Assembly: GCA_946479255.1 (NCBI GenBank)
Contig: CAMLFK010000125.1
Location: 1 to 13,812, forward strand
Direction: 5' to 3'
Source: an uncultured Oxalobacteraceae bacterium
Lineage (GTDB): Bacteria; Pseudomonadota; Gammaproteobacteria; Burkholderiales; Burkholderiaceae
Length of the DNA: 13,812 nucleotides
The notes beneath the pieces are model-generated. The model was not told where the DNA came from. It ran no database searches and was given only the letters and a program-made list of their open reading frames with translations. A program made the translations under genes and the position numbers. Position 1 is the stretch's first letter. The number at the start of each line of letters is the position of its first letter. Of this stretch, positions 8,701-13,812 are shown piece by piece.

Positions 8701-9122
8701 GTGGCGATACCGCGAGCAGCAAGGTCAACGAAACGCGTTTCTGGGAAGTGGTCAATCAGTACTCGGAACTGTCGCGTTACGCCGGCGGCGTCACCAAGCG
8801 TCATGACGCGACTGCGCCATGGACCAACAGCATCGACCTGCGCCTGTCGCAGGAACTGCCGGGCTTCTGGAAAGGTCATAAAGGCGCTTTCGTGCTGGAC
8901 TTCATGAACTTCGGCAACATGCTGAACCGGAAGTGGGGCCGTATCAACGAAGTCGGCTTCGCCAGCGCCGGCGGCAACGCCCGCAGCTTCGTCGACTACG
9001 CCGGTATGCAAGACGGTAAATACGTCTACCAGATGCGTGCCGCGGTGGAAGACCTGGTCGTCAAGCAGACCAAGGGCGAGTCCCAGTGGGCGGTCCAGGC
9101 GACGCTCCGCTACGAATTCTAA
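5712..9122 (+). CDS. Oar-like TonB-dependent outer-membrane receptor with N-terminal carboxypeptidase-regulatory-like domain
   Basis: A 1136-residue outer-membrane receptor expected to take up a ligand using TonB energy. A signal peptide ends in VPAMA, with cleavage after residue 28. Residues about 33-113 form a carboxypeptidase-regulatory-like beta-sandwich (ITGRVSGSDGKPAGGAQV, DAEGRYSARGL). TVTIAG at 119-124 may serve as a TonB box. A plug follows (QNSRFNSITVDGVSI; TGANINAVTKSGTNDLRGS), then a large barrel ending in the aromatic terminus RYEF. An EF-hand-like loop DMNGDGVTGNDL lies at 971-982. Six cysteines in three close pairs (538/554, 725/732, 829/842) lie in probable outer loops. ATG 5712 is chosen because it begins the signal peptide and GGGG at 5701-5704 is well spaced; a GTG at 5658 is in frame but less likely. 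The substrate cannot be read from the sequence. Its neighbours suggest nucleic-acid fragments, nucleotides or nucleosides, but Oar-like receptors may also handle peptides or other large ligands. Confidence 0.93.
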   Translation: MINQKGLRLTKLALALSIALATSVPAMAQNTSSSITGRVSGSDGKPAGGAQVIIKHTETGSVSNLTTDAEGRYSARGLRVGGPYVITITKDGVTETREGIYLQLAETASVDAQLGQMQTVTIAGQANNPTFNKSAMGAGTNIGRAQLAALASINRSLSDYARTDPRLSQTDKDRGEISAGGQNSRFNSITVDGVSISDTFGLEGNGLPTNKQPISMDAIASVQVNISNYDVTQKGYTGANINAVTKSGTNDLRGSVYHVYRNDKSAGDRFNLTDNTYSAPAPFTEKTTGVTLGGALIQDKLFVFFSGEDSFSSRASPAFGPLGSSLTNVGITPSLISGIQQISRDKYGFDAGSATTPSGLAQRVQDRLIKLDWNINDDHRASLRWQKTSQSEPIFAGFSATGISLDSYLYTEQKEINSVVGQLFSDWTPNFSTELKLSQRESGKGQVNASYLPVVGIEVAGLLPPDASPNVRADRRFLNFGTERSRQANKLDTTTYDAYAAGTWIRGDHEIKFGGDYKQDQMVNVFLQDVNGNYNFACINSSASVTYAIGSVTCATSPASVVEAAILENYTRGRAQTYSAQLLYPGVTLADTAAAWKLSNGGLFLQDTWNVTNNLTLTYGARYDRAMTNDRPAPNAQVALPTVAGVYAAVPAQIKRQTGGFGRDNTQTIDGDDLFQPRVGFNYRFDTKYSTQLRGGLGLFEGSALNVWIGNPFANPGVYTYTLGCGGTNPACSGDNIFSPDPTKQRAIGSPVSVVDLLAPGLSQPSVWKANLALEHELPWFGLIASIEYMNTKTNTGLYFKNLNLGAPTRIGPDGREMYWTETGYTASCANGTGGFTTSGACSGHRNRALSNAAYGNVIEANETKKGGSNVATIMLSNSRKKDLNWSVSYTYTDAEEVSNLSSSTAGSNWGGRAIFNPNEETLARSSYQLKDRVTASLTWEKRLFGQMKTSFGAFYEGRTGKPYSWTFNNDMNGDGVTGNDLMYIPSAPGSGEVVFRGDTASSKVNETRFWEVVNQYSELSRYAGGVTKRHDATAPWTNSIDLRLSQELPGFWKGHKGAFVLDFMNFGNMLNRKWGRINEVGFASAGGNARSFVDYAGMQDGKYVYQMRAAVEDLVVKQTKGESQWAVQATLRYEF

Positions 9123-9139
9123 GAATTCGATGGCAAACG

Positions 9140-9169
9140 GCGGCTGGTGGCGACACCAGCCGCTTTTTT
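9140..9169 (+). terminator. Strong intrinsic terminator after the TonB-dependent receptor
   Basis: A perfect 10-bp stem GCGGCTGGTG (9140-9149) / CACCAGCCGC (9154-9163) with a GCGA tetraloop runs directly into six T (9164-9169). It begins 17 bases after the receptor stop codon, so it should separate the receptor transcript from the downstream nucleotidase operon. Confidence 0.92.
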
Positions 9170-9173
9170 ACGC

Positions 9174-9201
9174 GCGCACAATCCGTGCGCAGGCTTTTTT
9201 T
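9174..9201 (+). terminator. Second hairpin with T-run, possible back-up terminator or attenuator
   Basis: A stem GCGCAC (9174-9179) / GTGCGC (9185-9190) with the loop AATCC is followed by AGGC and then seven T (9195-9201). The four-base gap before the T-run is longer than ideal, so it is a weaker terminator candidate. It ends only 25 bases before the nucleotidase start codon. Confidence 0.4.
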
Positions 9202-9226
9202 GACCTCTGCGGGTATGCTTTCATCC

Positions 9227-10918
9227 ATGAAGAATTTACTCCGCCCACTATGCGCCGCACTCACGGCCGCATGCTTGTTGTCCGCTTGCGCCACCCATCC
9301 GGCGGCGCCGATCGACATCAACCTGGTCGCCCTCAACGACTTTCACGGGCACCTCGAACCGAGCAAATTTACCTATACGCCCAAGGGCGCCGCCGCCAGC
9401 GTGAGCGTGAAGGCGGGCGGCATTTCGACCCTGGCCGCGGCCTTGCAGGCCTGGCGCAAGGAAGACCGCGACCTGCTGTTCGTCGCCGCCGGTGACCTGA
9501 TCGGCGGCACCCCGGCCATGTCCTCGATGTGGGCCGATGAGCCCACGCTCACCGCGCTCGACATGATCGGCCTGTTGGCCAGTTCAGCCGGCAATCACGA
9601 ATTTGACCAGGGCCGCAAGGAGCTGCTGCGCCAGCAGCATGGCGGCTGCGACTCCAACCGCCCGGACAAAGCCTGCAAGTTCACCCCGTATTTCGGCGGT
9701 GCCAAGTTCACCTACTTGGCCGCCAACGTCATCGACGACGCCACCGGCAAGACCCTGCTGCCGGCCTACCGCATCGACGAGGTGCGCGGCGTGAAGGTGG
9801 CGCTGATCGGCGCGGTCCTGAAAGGCACCTCGTCGGTGGTGCTGGCCTCCGGCATCGAAGGCCTGTCTTTCGTCGATGAAGCCGATGCCATCAACAAGGT
9901 CATGCCGGAGGTCCGCGCCAAAGGCGCGACCGTGTTCGTGGTGATGATCCACGAAGGCGCGCACACCGACGAAGGTTTCAGCGAACCCGATTGCAAGAAC
10001 CTCAAGGGCCCGGTGGTGGACATTGCCCGCCGCCTGGACCCGGCCATCCGCCTCATCATCAGCGGCCACACCCACACGGGCTTTCAGTGCCGCATCGACA
10101 ACCGCGTGATCACCCAGGCCGAAATGGGTGGCCATGTCCTCTCGCGTATCAAGCTCTCCGTCGATCCGGCCAGCCGCACGGTGCGTGAGATCGGTGTGAA
10201 CAACGTCCTGATGACGCCGGGCGCACACCCGCCGGTGCCGGCCGTCGATGCTTATCTGGCCAGCGTGCGTGAACGCAGCGCGGCCGTGCTGGAACGGCCA
10301 GTGGCGCGGGTCGGCGCACGCTGGCTGGGCCGCAAGCTGGACCCGGCAGGGCAGACCACGCTGGGCGACCTGGCCGCCGACGCCGTGCTGGCGGCCACCC
10401 GCCACCTGGGCGTGCGGATCGGCTTCATGAATATCGCCGGCTTGCGCAGGGATATCGACGTTGGTCCCGACATGATGGTCAACTACGGACTGGCGCAGGC
10501 CGTGCTGCCGTTTTCGAACACGCTGGTGGTGATGGACCTGACCGGCGCCCAACTGCGCGGCCTGCTGGAGCAGCAGTGGTCGCGCGGCGCCGTTGAACCA
10601 ACCCGCTCCATGCTGCAGGTGTCCGAGGGCTTCAGCTACGCATGGAATGAATCGATGCCCGAGGGCCGGCGCATTGTGCCCGGCAGCGTCAAGCTGAACG
10701 GCAAGCCGGTCGATGACAAAGCCATCTACCGCATCGCCGCCAATAACTTCCTGGCCGAAGGCGGCGACAGCCTGGCGATGTTCAAGGAAGGCGCCAACAA
10801 GCACGACACCGGAATCCGCGACCTGGACGCGTTTTCGAACTACCTCATCGCGCGCGACCGCGCCGGCCAGCCGGCAGGCAAGGACGTGCCGGCCGGCCGT
10901 ATCGTCCGTATCAAGTGA
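9227..10918 (+). CDS. 5'-nucleotidase lipoprotein (UshA/NadN-type bifunctional metallophosphatase family)
   Basis: A 563-residue exported phosphohydrolase that should release phosphate from 5'-nucleotides to give nucleosides. The N-terminus has the lipobox LLSAC (Cys21), implying a membrane-anchored lipoprotein facing the periplasm or surface. The metallophosphoesterase domain (about 29-320) shows NDFHGHLEP (Asp38, His40), AAGD (Asp90), AGNHEFD (Asn123, with the probable catalytic pair His124/Asp127), IHEG (His242) and SGHTHTG (His281, His283). The C-terminal nucleotide-binding domain (about 355-563) shows LGDLAADA, FMNIAGLR and NNFLAEGGDSL. The order and length fit the UshA family. ATG 9227 is chosen because it gives a compact lipoprotein signal; ATG 9215 adds only four residues, and neither has a strong ribosome site. 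The nuclease gene follows after 20 bases. Related enzymes also cut UDP-sugars or NAD, so the exact substrate is open. Confidence 0.93.
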   Translation: MKNLLRPLCAALTAACLLSACATHPAAPIDINLVALNDFHGHLEPSKFTYTPKGAAASVSVKAGGISTLAAALQAWRKEDRDLLFVAAGDLIGGTPAMSSMWADEPTLTALDMIGLLASSAGNHEFDQGRKELLRQQHGGCDSNRPDKACKFTPYFGGAKFTYLAANVIDDATGKTLLPAYRIDEVRGVKVALIGAVLKGTSSVVLASGIEGLSFVDEADAINKVMPEVRAKGATVFVVMIHEGAHTDEGFSEPDCKNLKGPVVDIARRLDPAIRLIISGHTHTGFQCRIDNRVITQAEMGGHVLSRIKLSVDPASRTVREIGVNNVLMTPGAHPPVPAVDAYLASVRERSAAVLERPVARVGARWLGRKLDPAGQTTLGDLAADAVLAATRHLGVRIGFMNIAGLRRDIDVGPDMMVNYGLAQAVLPFSNTLVVMDLTGAQLRGLLEQQWSRGAVEPTRSMLQVSEGFSYAWNESMPEGRRIVPGSVKLNGKPVDDKAIYRIAANNFLAEGGDSLAMFKEGANKHDTGIRDLDAFSNYLIARDRAGQPAGKDVPAGRIVRIK

Positions 10919-10925
10919 CATCATC

Positions 10926-10931
10926 GAAGGA
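10926..10931 (+). promoter_or_regulatory. Ribosome binding site that fixes the nuclease start
   Basis: GAAGGA lies 7 bases upstream of ATG 10939. It supports that start over the in-frame GTG at 10915, which overlaps the end of the nucleotidase gene. Confidence 0.75.
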
Positions 10932-10938
10932 TAAGCAT

Positions 10939-11991
10939 ATGAAGAAACTAGCCTGCGTACTCGCCCTGTCCGGCGCCTTCCTTTCCACCGAAGCGCTTGC
11001 GTGGGGTGCCGACGGCCACCGCGCCATCGGCGCCATCGCCGAGCAGCTGATCAAGGGAAGCAAGGCCGAAAAGCAGGTGTCTGCGCTGCTGCTGCCGGGC
11101 GAAAGCCTGGAGTCGATCACCACCTGGGCCGATACCGCCAAGGGCGGGGTCGGCTACCCTGTTCCATCGCCGGAAATGCAAGCCTACACGGCCGTCAATC
11201 CCCGCCACAGCGAGTACCACTACACCGACATCCCTTTCCAGAACACGCACTACCATGATGGCGCGGTCGGCACGGCCGATGTCGACATCGTGCAGACGCT
11301 CAAGCAGGCGATCGCCGTCTTGCAGGGCAAGACCGACCCGGCACTCAATCCGCACAAGTTCAGCAAGCGCCAGGCGCTCCTGATCGTCGCGCACATGAGC
11401 GGCGACATCCACCAGCCGCTGCACGTCGGCGCCGCCTTCATCGGCAAGGACGGCAAGTTCACGGTGCCGCACAAGCACGAGGACGTCGACAGCCTGAATA
11501 TTTACGACTCGCGCGGCGGGAACAACCTGCTGCTCGACGACGAACGCTTGACTCAGTTGTCCACCGGCGTGATCCCCGGCGACGCCAAGCCGCTGGCCGA
11601 AGGGGCCAAGAAGTGGACCACGCGCCCATTCCACGTCTACTGGGACAGCACCGTGGTCGACTACGCGATGCGCCGCATCAGCACGCGCACGCCTGAACAA
11701 TTTGCGCTGAAGGTCATCGAGGGCAAGCCCGAGGTTGCCAGGAATACCGGCGATCCGGTTACCTGGCCCTATCAGTGGGCCAATGATGCGCTGGTCGCTT
11801 CCAAGGTCGCTTACACTGGCGTCACTCCCGGCAAGATCAGCCAACAGGTGTCGAAGAAGGGCGAGCCGTACTATACTTTCGCGCTCGATATGACGCCCGA
11901 TTACCCCGTCCCCAGTTCGGCGCTCGCCAAGACGCAGCTGATCAAGGGCGGTTATCATCTGGCGCATCTGCTCCAGGCCATCTGGCCTTAA
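10939..11991 (+). CDS. Exported S1/P1-type nuclease
   Basis: A 350-residue zinc-dependent nuclease of the S1/P1 family, which degrades RNA and single-stranded DNA to 5'-nucleotides and often has 3'-nucleotidase activity. The signal peptide ends in TEALA, so cleavage after Ala21 leaves Trp22 as the new N-terminus. In P1 nuclease this N-terminal Trp itself binds zinc. The remaining metal ligands align well: His27 (WGADGH), Asp65 (TTWADTAKG), His94 (EYHYTDIP), His152, Asp156 and His162 (AHMSGDIHQPLH), and His232 and Asp236 (FHVYWDS). The complete set suggests an active three-zinc enzyme. It lies 20 bases after the 5'-nucleotidase and 16 bases before the OmpV-type gene, so it belongs to one operon. 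Its expected products are the nucleotidase's substrates. Confidence 0.95.
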   Translation: MKKLACVLALSGAFLSTEALAWGADGHRAIGAIAEQLIKGSKAEKQVSALLLPGESLESITTWADTAKGGVGYPVPSPEMQAYTAVNPRHSEYHYTDIPFQNTHYHDGAVGTADVDIVQTLKQAIAVLQGKTDPALNPHKFSKRQALLIVAHMSGDIHQPLHVGAAFIGKDGKFTVPHKHEDVDSLNIYDSRGGNNLLLDDERLTQLSTGVIPGDAKPLAEGAKKWTTRPFHVYWDSTVVDYAMRRISTRTPEQFALKVIEGKPEVARNTGDPVTWPYQWANDALVASKVAYTGVTPGKISQQVSKKGEPYYTFALDMTPDYPVPSSALAKTQLIKGGYHLAHLLQAIWP

Positions 11992-12007
11992 ACTTAAAAA
12001 GGAAAAC

Positions 12008-12832
12008 ATGAAGCGGTCAATCTGGTGTTCAACTCTTGTATTGGCTGCTGCGTGTTCCAGCGCCGCAGCGCAAGACGCCGGCCAGCCCTTATGGGAAGTC
12101 GGCGTCATCGGTGGCGGTGTATCGACCCCTGCTTATCCCGGCGCCGCCCAGCGTTCCAACCGCGGCCTCGCGATCCCCTACATCATCTACCGCGGCGAAG
12201 TGTTCCGCTCCGACCAGTCGGGTGTGAATGCGCGCCTGCTGCGCAGCGACGTGCTCGAACTCGACATCGGCTTTGCCGCATCGCTGCCGGCCCGCTCCGA
12301 CGACGTGGCGGCACGTGCCGGCATGCCGGATCTCGGCACGCTGCTTGAATTCGGTCCGCGCCTGAAGATCAAGCTGGCCAATCCGACGCCTGCCTCACGC
12401 CTGCGCTTCGACCTGCCGCTGCGTACCGTGCTGGAGATGCGTGGGGGCGTGCGCAACCAAGGCTGGACCTTCGAACCCAAGCTGGTCTACGAGATGCGCG
12501 ATGCCGAAGGCGTGTGGAGCGGCGATGCCCACATTGGCGTGGTGGTCGGCAACCGCAAGATCAATGAGTATTTTTATGAAGTGCGGCCGCAGTATGCGAC
12601 CTTGGATCGTCCTGCGTATGAGGCCGATTCGGGATTGATGTTGTCGCGCGTTGGGGTGTCGGCGTCGCGCAAGATGAATCCGGATTTGCGCGTGTTTGCA
12701 TTTGTGCGCTATGAGACTTACAGCGGCTCGGCCAATAAGGAAAGCCCGCTGATGAAGCGTTCGACCGGCAGCTCGGCAGGTGTTGGCCTGGCGTGGACGT
12801 TCAAGCGCTCGGTGCGCAGAGCAGCGAGCTAG
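12008..12832 (+). CDS. MipA/OmpV-family outer-membrane beta-barrel protein
   Basis: A 274-residue protein with a signal peptide (cleavage probably after AAA at 19-21, before QDAGQP). Family hallmarks follow: WEVGVIGGGVSTPAYPGA, then GLAIPYIIYRGEVFRSDQSGVNARLL, the segment around LDIGFAASLPARSDD, and a late VGVSASRKMNPDLRVFAFVRYE strand pair. MipA/OmpV proteins are outer-membrane barrels. Some scaffold murein enzymes, and others are stress-related porins of unclear substrate. Here the gene closes the nucleotidase-nuclease operon, with AAGGA at 11999-12003 as ribosome site, so a pore for the products is possible but unproven. The predicted last strand (GVGLAWTF) is followed by a basic tail KRSVRRAAS instead of ending on the aromatic residue. 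Cysteine 16 inside the signal region is not in a convincing lipobox. Confidence 0.88.
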   Translation: MKRSIWCSTLVLAAACSSAAAQDAGQPLWEVGVIGGGVSTPAYPGAAQRSNRGLAIPYIIYRGEVFRSDQSGVNARLLRSDVLELDIGFAASLPARSDDVAARAGMPDLGTLLEFGPRLKIKLANPTPASRLRFDLPLRTVLEMRGGVRNQGWTFEPKLVYEMRDAEGVWSGDAHIGVVVGNRKINEYFYEVRPQYATLDRPAYEADSGLMLSRVGVSASRKMNPDLRVFAFVRYETYSGSANKESPLMKRSTGSSAGVGLAWTFKRSVRRAAS

Positions 12833-12839
12833 AATGTGA

Positions 12840-12861
12840 CCACCGGTTTTAAGTGCGGTGG
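12840..12861. terminator. Possible weak terminator hairpin between convergent genes
   Basis: CCACCG (12840-12845) and CGGTGG (12856-12861) can form a 6-bp stem with a 10-base loop in the short gap between the OmpV-type gene and the oppositely oriented permease. No T-run follows on either strand, so this is tentative. Confidence 0.25.
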
Positions 12862-12873
12862 GTAATGGAGGAG

Positions 12874-13812
12874 TTAGCGGGATTTAACGAACGGCTTACC
12901 AATCGCCTTCGGCGCCACCGACTTGGCCATCAAGCCCGCCAGCACAATCACCGTGACCACATACGGAATCATCTGAATCAGCGACCCCGGAATCCGTCCC
13001 ACACCCGGCAGCTCCACACCCTCGATCTGAATCTGCACGGCGCTGAAGAAACCAAACATCACACAACCCAGCGCCGTGTACAGCGGCCGCCAGTTACCGA
13101 ACACCAGCGCCGTCAAAGCCAGGTAGCCCGCGCCAGCCGACATATCGCGCAGGAAGAACCCGCTCTGCACTATCGCCAGGTACGCGCCAGAGAACGAACA
13201 CAGCACGCCAGCCACCAGCATCGCCATATACCGCGTGCGCTCCACGCTGACACCTGCCGCATCGGCCGCATGCGGATTCTCGCCACAGGCGCGCAAACGC
13301 AGGCCAAAGCGGCTGTGATACACCACCCAATGCACAATCGGAATCAGTGCAAAGGCCACGTACACCAGCGCCGAATGGCCACCGAGCACATGGCCATAGA
13401 ACCAGCCAAGGAAAGGCACACCGGCCAGCGCCTCTGTCCCCGGCAGCACAATGTCGAACAGGCGCGCTTGGCCCAGGTCCGGCGTGCGTCCGCCTTGCTG
13501 GTAGAAGAACTGGGCCAGCACGAAGGTCAGGCCGCTCATGGCGATATTGATCGCGATGCCGCCCACCAGCTGGTTACCCTTTTGCGTGACGCTGACAAAG
13601 CCCTGCAGCAGCGCCAGGGCCGTGGACGCGGCGATACCGGCGGCCACGCCATACCACGGGTTCTGCGTCGTGTAAGCCACCGCGGCCGACACAAACGCGC
13701 TCGCCAGGATCTTCCCTTCGAGTGCCAGGTCGATCACGCCGCTGCGTTCGGCAAACAGGCCGGCCATGGCGGCGAACAGCAGCACCGGCGCGTTGCGGAT
13801 GGTCGAGACGAC
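12874..13812 (-). CDS. ABC transporter inner-membrane permease, nucleoside (BMP-type) family (partial, start outside window)
   Basis: A permease of the branched-chain/ribose/nucleoside superfamily (BPD_transp_2), read right to left, with TAA at 12876-12874. The frame stays open to the window edge. The GTG at 13785 would give a start too late, because the nine codons upstream (VVSTIRNAP) continue the family's first membrane segment. The visible 312 residues are close to a full subunit, so only a short N-terminal piece is missing. Hallmarks are GLFAERSGVIDLALEGKIL near the N-terminus, several hydrophobic segments, and the cytoplasmic ATPase-contact loop RLRACGENPHAADAAGV, which is characteristic of nucleoside-type permeases (BmpD/YufQ/NupQ-like). 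The partner permease, ATPase and binding lipoprotein are expected to the right, outside the window. Lying beside purine-breakdown genes, it most likely imports nucleosides or purine bases; the exact substrate is inferred. Confidence 0.92.
   Translation of the reverse strand, partial: VVSTIRNAPVLLFAAMAGLFAERSGVIDLALEGKILASAFVSAAVAYTTQNPWYGVAAGIAASTALALLQGFVSVTQKGNQLVGGIAINIAMSGLTFVLAQFFYQQGGRTPDLGQARLFDIVLPGTEALAGVPFLGWFYGHVLGGHSALVYVAFALIPIVHWVVYHSRFGLRLRACGENPHAADAAGVSVERTRYMAMLVAGVLCSFSGAYLAIVQSGFFLRDMSAGAGYLALTALVFGNWRPLYTALGCVMFGFFSAVQIQIEGVELPGVGRIPGSLIQMIPYVVTVIVLAGLMAKSVAPKAIGKPFVKSR

Noticed and set aside
5685..9011. A 1108-codon open frame antisense to the TonB-dependent receptor
   Set aside because: It lies wholly opposite a well-recognised gene. 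High third-position GC removes stop codons on the other strand, and the translation shows no recognisable domain, so it is a shadow.
9584..10924. A 446-codon antisense frame opposite the 5'-nucleotidase
   Set aside because: It has no domain signal and lies entirely opposite a conserved enzyme gene.
10915..10938. GTG 10915 as the start of the S1/P1 nuclease
   Set aside because: It would add eight polar residues before a typical Lys-Lys signal peptide. ATG 10939 has a well-spaced GAAGGA.
13783..13785. GTG 13785 as the true start of the ABC permease
   Set aside because: The frame continues upstream to the window edge with sequence typical of the family's first membrane segment, so the gene is cut by the window instead.
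1..13812. CRISPR arrays, tRNA or rRNA genes, insertion sequences, phage genes
   Set aside because: I saw no regularly spaced repeats, tRNA-like cloverleafs, transposase motifs or terminal inverted repeats. The window looks like ordinary chromosomal metabolic DNA.

Overview
The window looks like chromosomal DNA from a Gram-negative, high-GC betaproteobacterium. Several exported proteins, a TonB-dependent outer-membrane receptor and an OmpV-type porin point to a Gram-negative. The Oar-like receptor, its signal-peptide style and the neighbouring purine genes suggest Oxalobacteraceae (Massilia/Duganella/Janthinobacterium type). That placement is from recollection of related proteins, not from a search.

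Layout. (1) 1-5268, plus strand: a tight operon of a 5'-truncated xanthine dehydrogenase molybdenum subunit (xdhB), its cofactor chaperone (xdhC), guanine deaminase (guaD) and an exported adenosine deaminase, closed by an intrinsic terminator at 5340-5364. (2) 5365-5711: an AT-richer leader with a possible promoter and a perfect inverted repeat, but no convincing gene. (3) 5712-9122: a large Oar-like TonB-dependent receptor followed by a very strong terminator. (4) 9227-12832, plus strand: a second operon of a 5'-nucleotidase lipoprotein, an S1/P1-type nuclease and a MipA/OmpV-family outer-membrane protein. (5) 12874 to the window end, minus strand: a nucleoside-type ABC transporter permease whose start lies just beyond the edge.

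Together the genes read as a nucleic-acid and purine utilisation locus. The S1/P1 nuclease would cut RNA or single-stranded DNA to 5'-nucleotides and the nucleotidase would remove phosphate. The exported adenosine deaminase would turn adenosine into inosine before uptake. The receptor and the OmpV-type protein are candidates for outer-membrane passage, and the ABC permease for inner-membrane uptake. Guanine deaminase and xanthine dehydrogenase would then take the bases to xanthine and urate in the cytoplasm. No enzyme splitting nucleosides into base and sugar, and no urate-degrading enzyme, is visible here. The individual enzyme calls are firm. Their integration into one pathway, and the substrate of the receptor, are inference.
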